Positions 44,350-64,000 of a DNA stretch of 64,000 bases are shown here, one piece after another. The stretch covers positions 33,938,738 through 34,002,737 of the forward strand of contig NC_090996.1 of assembly GCF_041146395.1 (NCBI RefSeq), in the 5' to 3' direction. This DNA is from Eulemur rufifrons. Its lineage: Eukaryota > Chordata > Mammalia > Primates > Lemuridae. How positions within the stretch are numbered: position 1 is the first letter of the stretch; every line of letters begins with the position of its first letter. Both the position numbers and the translations under genes were made by a program. The notes under the pieces were generated by a model that did no database searches, was not told where the DNA came from, and was given only the letters and a program-made list of their open reading frames with translations.

Positions 44350-44585
44350 ATACAAGAGCAGACACTCTGGAACCACACTGCCTGGGTTTGATCCCAGCCC
44401 TGCCACTTCAAAAGCTGTGTGAACGTGAGCCAGTTCCTAATTCTGCTTCTGCCTGCTTCCGTGCTGTAAAGGAAGGATGGCAATAAATTCTACCATAAAG
44501 GATTGTTGTACAGATTAAATGAGTTGAAAATTTGAAAAGCAATTAGAACAGTACCTAGCACACAGCAAGCATTCAATAAATATCT
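44350..44585 (+). repeat. MIR SINE
   Basis: Nearly complete MIR: 'ctgggtttgatcccagccct', 'tgtgaacgtgagccagttcc', 'attaaatgagttgaaa', ending 'gcattcaataaat'. Confidence 0.8.
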
Positions 44586-45178
44586 GTTACATATGGTTAT
44601 AACCTGTGACAAATGCTATTGTGAAAACAGTGGGTGATGATAGAGATTAATGGAGTGGGGGAGGGTCCACTTACAGGATTAGGGGAAGCTTCTCTAAGGA
44701 AGTGACATGGAAGATGAGAATGAGCCAGCCATACAAGTAGATTCTAGGTAGGGGTATCTACCTAGCTTTCGAAAACAAAATGATTAATCAGATTACTTGG
44801 ACAGCAGAGATTGCATTATTGTATTTGAAATGAAGAACTTTGTGCCATTAGGTCATTCAGCTTTGATTTTTGAACATCACTAGCAGTGTGCCAAAGTATA
44901 ATCATTTCCAGAAGGCCCAGCCTTTGCTTATAGGCAGTATTCCAGTCATCCAAGTTTAGAGAGCTCTTCTTGGGCTGAGAAGATAGAGAAAAGTGGCCTT
45001 TTCTCTCTCAAGTGTTCAGGGGCATATAATTTTCTCTCTTTCTCTTTCTTTCTCTCATGTTGCAGTGTTTGCTGATAGAGCCTCTAACAGATGGGGGTCC
45101 TAGGCCAGTTAAGAGATAGCTTCTTTACATTCAGGAATCATCCTGTTTCTGTGGTGACTGCCCTTCATTGGGTTTGTT

Positions 45179-45897
45179 TTTTTTTTTGTTTTTGTTTTTG
45201 TTTTTGTTTTTTGTTGTTGAGACAGAGTCTCACTTTGTTGCCCAGGCTAGAGTGAGTGCCGTGGCATCAGCTTAGCTCACAGCAACCTCAGACTCCTCGG
45301 CTTAAGCGATCCTACTGCCTCAGCCTCCCGAGTAGCTGGGACTACAGGCATGCGCCACTATGCCCGGCTAATTTTTTTCTATATATAGATTTTTAGTTGT
45401 CCATATAATGTCTTTCTTTTTTTTTTTTTTTTTTTTTTTTTTGAGACAGAGTCTCACTCTGTTGCCCAGGCTAGAGTGAGTGCCGTGGCGTCAGCCTAGC
45501 TCACAGCAACCTCAAACTCCTGAGCTCAAGCGATCCTCCTGTCTCAGCCTCCCGAGTAGCTGGGACTACAGGCATGCGCCACCATGCCCGGCTAATTTTT
45601 TTCTATATATATTTTTAGCTGTCCATATAATTTCTTTCTATTTTTAGTAGAGATGGGGTCTCGCTCTTGCTCAGGCTGGTCTCGAACTCCTGAGCTCAAA
45701 CGATCCGCCCACCTCGGCCTCCCAGAGTGCTAGGATTACAGGCGTGAGCCACCGCGCCCGGCCCATATAATGTCTTTCTATTTTTAGTAGAGATGAGGTC
45801 TCGCTCAGGCTGGTCTCGAACTCCTGACCTTGAGCGATCCACCCGCCTCGGCCTCCCAGAGTGCTAGGATTACAGGCGTGAGCCACCGCGCCCGGCC
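45179..45897 (-). repeat. Lemur-type Alu split by a second Alu
   Basis: Outer antisense Alu in two parts (45,179-45,417 and 45,764-45,897). It is flanked by a perfect 17-bp target duplication, 'ccttcattgggtttgtt', at 45,162-45,178 and 45,898-45,914. Confidence 0.93.
45418..45763 (-). repeat. Lemur-type Alu inserted in an Alu
   Basis: Inner antisense Alu, full length with a poly-T of 22. Its flanks are a perfect 16-bp duplication of the host Alu, 'catataatgtctttct', at 45,402-45,417 and 45,764-45,779. Confidence 0.95.
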
Positions 45898-46461
45898 CCT
45901 TCATTGGGTTTGTTCCCCAAATTTCAGTAAAAACAACACTCCCAAGATGCACATAATTTTTTGGAAGAACATGCTTTGACAGGTTTCTAGATCCCTCTCG
46001 TCTGTTATGTAGTGATGTCCTATAGGATGATTAGACTGTGTTAACCGGGCTGTACTGAGTATTTGACAGTACAGTTACTCTGAAGACTTCTCCCTTACTC
46101 ACATGCCCTCGTACCTCCTGGAAGAAATGGCATAAAATGACAATGTCTGTCTATTTACACTTAGATGCTTTTGGTTTTCCACAGATATGAAATTAAATGA
46201 ACCAATGTGCTTTATCACCGTGGAGCTCTTGGAGAATCATCCGAGCACCAAGTTCATAGATCTTCTATTTTAGAGGCATCTGTTGGACAATTAAACATTG
46301 TCTCAATTGTGAACTTTAACAGAGGAAAGCTTTAAACATGTTATTTAACCACAGGCCCAGCTTGAACAAAGATACTTAAATCGTTATGGAGAGGAAAACA
46401 ATACTTCTAGTTCAGTGGTGCACTCTCCAAGTATCTAAGTGAGAAGCAGAGAGGAACCATA

Positions 46462-46473
46462 ATGAGGTTGTGA
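46462..46473 (+). other. SLX4: Remnant of the ancestral SLX4 start codon (short upstream ORF)
   Basis: ATG AGG TTG TGA. The human protein starts MKLSVNEAQLG. Here the text after TG matches the codons for SVNEA but is shifted by two bases, so this ATG meets a stop after two codons. Confidence 0.6.
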
Positions 46474-46589
46474 GTGGGAATGAGGCTTGGCTAGACTTAC
46501 GCTTGGGTTCACGTTCTCACCTGTGTGCGTGGCCCAAGACTGACTGTCACTCCTCTGAAGACCAGCCGGAAAGCCTTAAACCTGGTCAG

Positions 46590-61288
<14,699 letters not shown>

Positions 61289-61330
61289 GTGAGTAGCCAG
61301 GAGGGCTGGGGACAGGGAGGGCTATTGTCC

Positions 61331-61455
61331 TTTTTTTTTTTTTTTTAAGAGACAGGTCTCACTGTGTTGCCCAGGCTGGACTCAAATTCCTGGCTCAAGC
61401 AATCCTCCCACCTCAGCCTCCCTAGTAGCTGGAACTACAGGGGCAAGCTACCATG
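61331..61455 (-). repeat. Alu fragment
   Basis: Antisense poly-T and left-arm text from 'agagacaggtctcactgtgt' to 'gctggaactacagg'. Confidence 0.75.
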
Positions 61456-61799
61456 ACAGCTTTGTCTTTTATGTATCTTACACTAAGGGGACGTGGCGAT
61501 CTTCGATGGTAATCAGGGGCCGGCGCTGCTGAAGGGCCTGCTAACCGCAGCAAGCCCTCCCGTTGCCTCCCAGACCCCTCCACCGCGGAGGGGGAGTCAG
61601 CTGTTATCACACATGTGCTTTGTAGCCAGTAAGTCAGCATTTCCCAGACTTGCCCGGGTCCCCGGTGTTCACATGGGCACTGGTTAGACATCTACGTCTC
61701 TGGACCCTGCTGCAGAACACTGAGCCAGCAACTTCAGAGGTCACAGCTCTGTCCAGCAAGCATCTCCGCGTGCCTTAAGATTCGTGTGTCTTTCCTCAT

Positions 61800-62370
61800 T
61801 AAGTTAACCGTAGAATGGCCATTGGACCCAATAATTCCACCCTTACGTATATATCCAAAACAACTGAAAACGGGCTCAGAGACTCGTTTGCGCGTGTTCA
61901 TGGCAGAGATATTCACAGTAGCAAAAGGTACACGCAAACCACGTGCCCACTGACAATGAATGGGCAAACCGTGGGCTGTCCGTACAATGGAGCGCTACGC
62001 AGCCGTAAAAGGGAATGAAGCAGTGACACCCACTACAATGTGGGTGAACCTTGGAAACATGCTGAGTGACAAAAGCCTGTCACAGAAGACCATGCGTTGT
62101 ATTATTTTGTTGACATCAAACGTCTAGAATAGGCAGATCCGCCGAGACAGAATGCAGATTCAGCGCAGTTGCCTGGGGGTGGAGGGAGGAGGGAGGAGGG
62201 ATGAGGAGTGACCCATTCATTGGGTACAGGTGTCCTTCTGGGAGTGCTGAAAATGTGTTGGAACTAGATAGAGGTGTTGGTTGCCCAACGTTGTGAATGA
62301 CTTGAAGCTGCTGAATTGTTCACTTTGCAATTCTTTATGTGAATTTCACCTCAGTTTAAAAAAAATAAAA
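61800..62370 (+). repeat. L1 3' end
   Basis: Sense L1: 'gttcatggcagagatattca', 'acaatggagcgctacgcagc', 'gctgctgaattgttcacttt', ending 'aaaaataaaaacagg'. Same type as 41,930-42,427. Confidence 0.8.
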
Positions 62371-62644
62371 ACAGGTAGGGCAGGTGTGGGGGGCTGGAGA
62401 GTTTGCAGCTGACCAGCACCCAGGCGGGCTGGGGGAACTGCAGCAGGCTTCAGACCTGTGCACCTCGGTCTGAATCTGAGCTGGGCTTCAAGACAGATGC
62501 TGCAATGACAGGAAGCATTTTTCAGACAATAGAGCCTGTTTTCATCAGAGTCTCCAAGGGCTCCATGATCAGAAAAAGGATAAGAACCAAAGTCTTTGTG
62601 TTCCTAATTTGCCCCGTTCCCCATTTGTCTTTAAAATACTTTTA

Positions 62645-62745
62645 TTTTTTTTGAGACGGGATCTTGCTATGTTGCCCAGGCTGGTGTCGAACCTCTAGCT
62701 CAAGCCGTCCTCAGGCCTTAGCCTCCTGAGTAGCTGGGATTACAG
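62645..62745 (-). repeat. Alu fragment
   Basis: Antisense, 'gagacgggatcttgctatgt' to 'agtagctgggattacag', flanked on both sides by 'aaaatactt'. Confidence 0.75.
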
Positions 62746-62756
62746 TAAAATACTTA

Positions 62757-63740
62757 CTTTTTAAAGTAACAGCCTTATTGAGATATAATTCAAATATCAT
62801 AAAATTCACCCTTTTAAAATGTGTATAGTTGAGTGATTTTTAATTAGTATATTTCACTAAATGTAAGTATATTCACTTACATACATTTTAGTATATTCAC
62901 TAAATATGGTATGTTTACTAAAATATATTTAGTGAATATACTGAACCACCATGAAATTTCAGTTCAGCAACTTTTACTTATGCAACCATCACCACTAATT
63001 CCAGAACATTTTCGTCATCTCAGAAATAAATCCCATGCCCATCAACAGTCCCCCTGCTCCCCTTTCCCCAGCCCCTGGCAGCCTGCACTGTACGTTCTGT
63101 CTCTATGGATTTGCCTTTTCTGGATACTTCCTATGAATAGAACCGGACAATACGTGGTCTTTTGTGTCTGGCCTCTTTCACTTGGCATGAGGTTTTCAAG
63201 ATTTATACATATTGTAGCATGTATCAGTATTTTATTCCTTTTTATGTCTGAATAATATCCATTGTATGATATTCCACACTTTGTTTATCCATTCACCCAC
63301 CAGTAGCCATCTGGGTTGTTTTCACTTTTGGTTGCTGTTAATAATTCACGTACAGGTTTTTGTGTGGATGTAAGTTTTCATTTTTCTTAGGAGTATACTT
63401 AGGAGTGGAATTGCTGGGCTCTCTCTCGCATTTGGAGGAACTACCAGACCGTCCTCCGGCGTTGCTGCGCCGTTTTACGTCCCGGCAGCAGCGAGTGAGA
63501 CGCACCGCTCCCCGTCCTCACCGACGCCCGCTGCTCCGCCTCGCGGATTACAGCCATGCTGGCGAGTGCGAAGCGATGTCTCATTGTGGTTTTCATTTGC
63601 ATTTCCCTTGCAGCTAATGATGTTGAGCATCTCTTCATGTGCTTATTGGTCATTTATAGATCTTCTTTGGATAAATGTCTGTTCATGTTTTTTAATTGGA
63701 TTATTTGTCCTTTTATTGAATTACAAAAAAATACTGATGT
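62757..63740 (-). repeat. L1 3' end, antisense
   Basis: Long antisense L1: 'gccttattgagatataattc', 'ggatttgccttttctggata', 'aggagtggaattgctgggct', 'gttgagcatctcttcatgtg', ending at 'tccttttattgaattac'. A CpG-rich patch at 63,450-63,560 keeps unmutated CpGs and is slightly unusual for an old L1. Confidence 0.82.
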
Positions 63741-64000
63741 CTACGCCTGCTTGAAGGATATCAGTGTTATCCATTGTCTCACATTGTCATCGTGTATTAA
63801 GACATTTTAAGTTTATGCACATAAGCTCTAGTCCTGTGCCAGGCTGTTGGGTTGAACAGCCCCAGGAGCCCTGTTCACCCAGCATCAGCGTCAGACAAGC
63901 ATGGTCCCCAGTGTGTGCTGTGGGCTGCTTTCCGACGGGAAGATAGGACTCCAGACAGTGACGGGGGTGGTCATCTCTTGCTTTCATGGAGCAACGTGGT
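63741..64000. other. Window end, nothing recognised
   Basis: Intron sequence without recognised gene or repeat. Confidence 0.4.

Larger units (their letters stand above)
61289..64000 (+). other. SLX4: SLX4 intron 12 up to window end
   Basis: No text matching SLX4 exons 13-15 (KVPITPMPQYSIMETP, SAP and SLX1-binding parts) is present, so they lie beyond 64,000. The stretch holds SINE and L1 fossils and a MER5-like remnant near 61,636-61,735. Confidence 0.7.

Noticed and set aside
61490..61690. Open frame after SLX4 exon 12 as exon 13
   Set aside because: Human exon 13 starts GANRKKNLPPKVPITP; nothing here matches, and the segment includes a MER5-like remnant.

Overview
This window is mammalian nuclear DNA, almost certainly from a strepsirrhine (lemur-like) primate. 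It carries three split genes in a conserved order: the 3' part of TRAP1 (+ strand, exons 5-18 by human numbering), all coding exons of DNASE1 (- strand), and the 5' two thirds of SLX4 (+ strand, exons 2-12). This is the order on human 16p13.3, read in the opposite direction. The primate call rests on about 25 Alu-type 7SL SINEs. The lemur-like call rests on Alus that carry an extra CTATATATATTTTTAG-type segment between their arms, a form I know from strepsirrhine genomes. The species cannot be named from this alone.

Bases 1-18,260 hold TRAP1, the mitochondrial HSP90 chaperone. All 14 exons have consensus splice sites and join in frame to give 547 residues, ending where the 704-residue human protein ends. 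Bases 18,235-21,610 hold DNASE1, a secreted endonuclease, in eight coding exons giving a 281-residue precursor with all catalytic residues. TRAP1 and DNASE1 converge tail to tail, and two opposed ATTAAA poly(A) signals lie within 20 bp. A TATA box and a good splice donor upstream of DNASE1 suggest a compact tissue-type promoter.

Bases 21,600-43,000 contain no clear protein-coding gene. They hold Alu, L1, L2, MIR and hAT fossils, one 150-bp inverted duplication, and one unassigned coding-like relic. In human a long DNASE1 transcript starts beside the SLX4 promoter, so this stretch may be a DNASE1 5' intron.

Bases 42,830-43,740 are a CpG island with a perfect NRF1 palindrome, a + strand donor fitting SLX4 exon 1 and a - strand donor fitting a distal DNASE1 exon. 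Bases 46,590-61,288 hold SLX4, the scaffold for structure-specific nucleases, with two UBZ4 fingers, the XPF-binding region, the BTB domain and three SUMO-interacting motifs. The C-terminal SAP and SLX1-binding exons lie past the window end. SLX4 exon 2 is odd at both ends: the ancestral start codon runs into a stop after two codons, and the ancestral 3' end is out of frame with exon 3.

I found no new multi-gene system. The most interesting signals are the SLX4 exon 2 changes, the inverted repeat in the presumed DNASE1 intron, and the mirrored TRAP1/DNASE1 3' ends.
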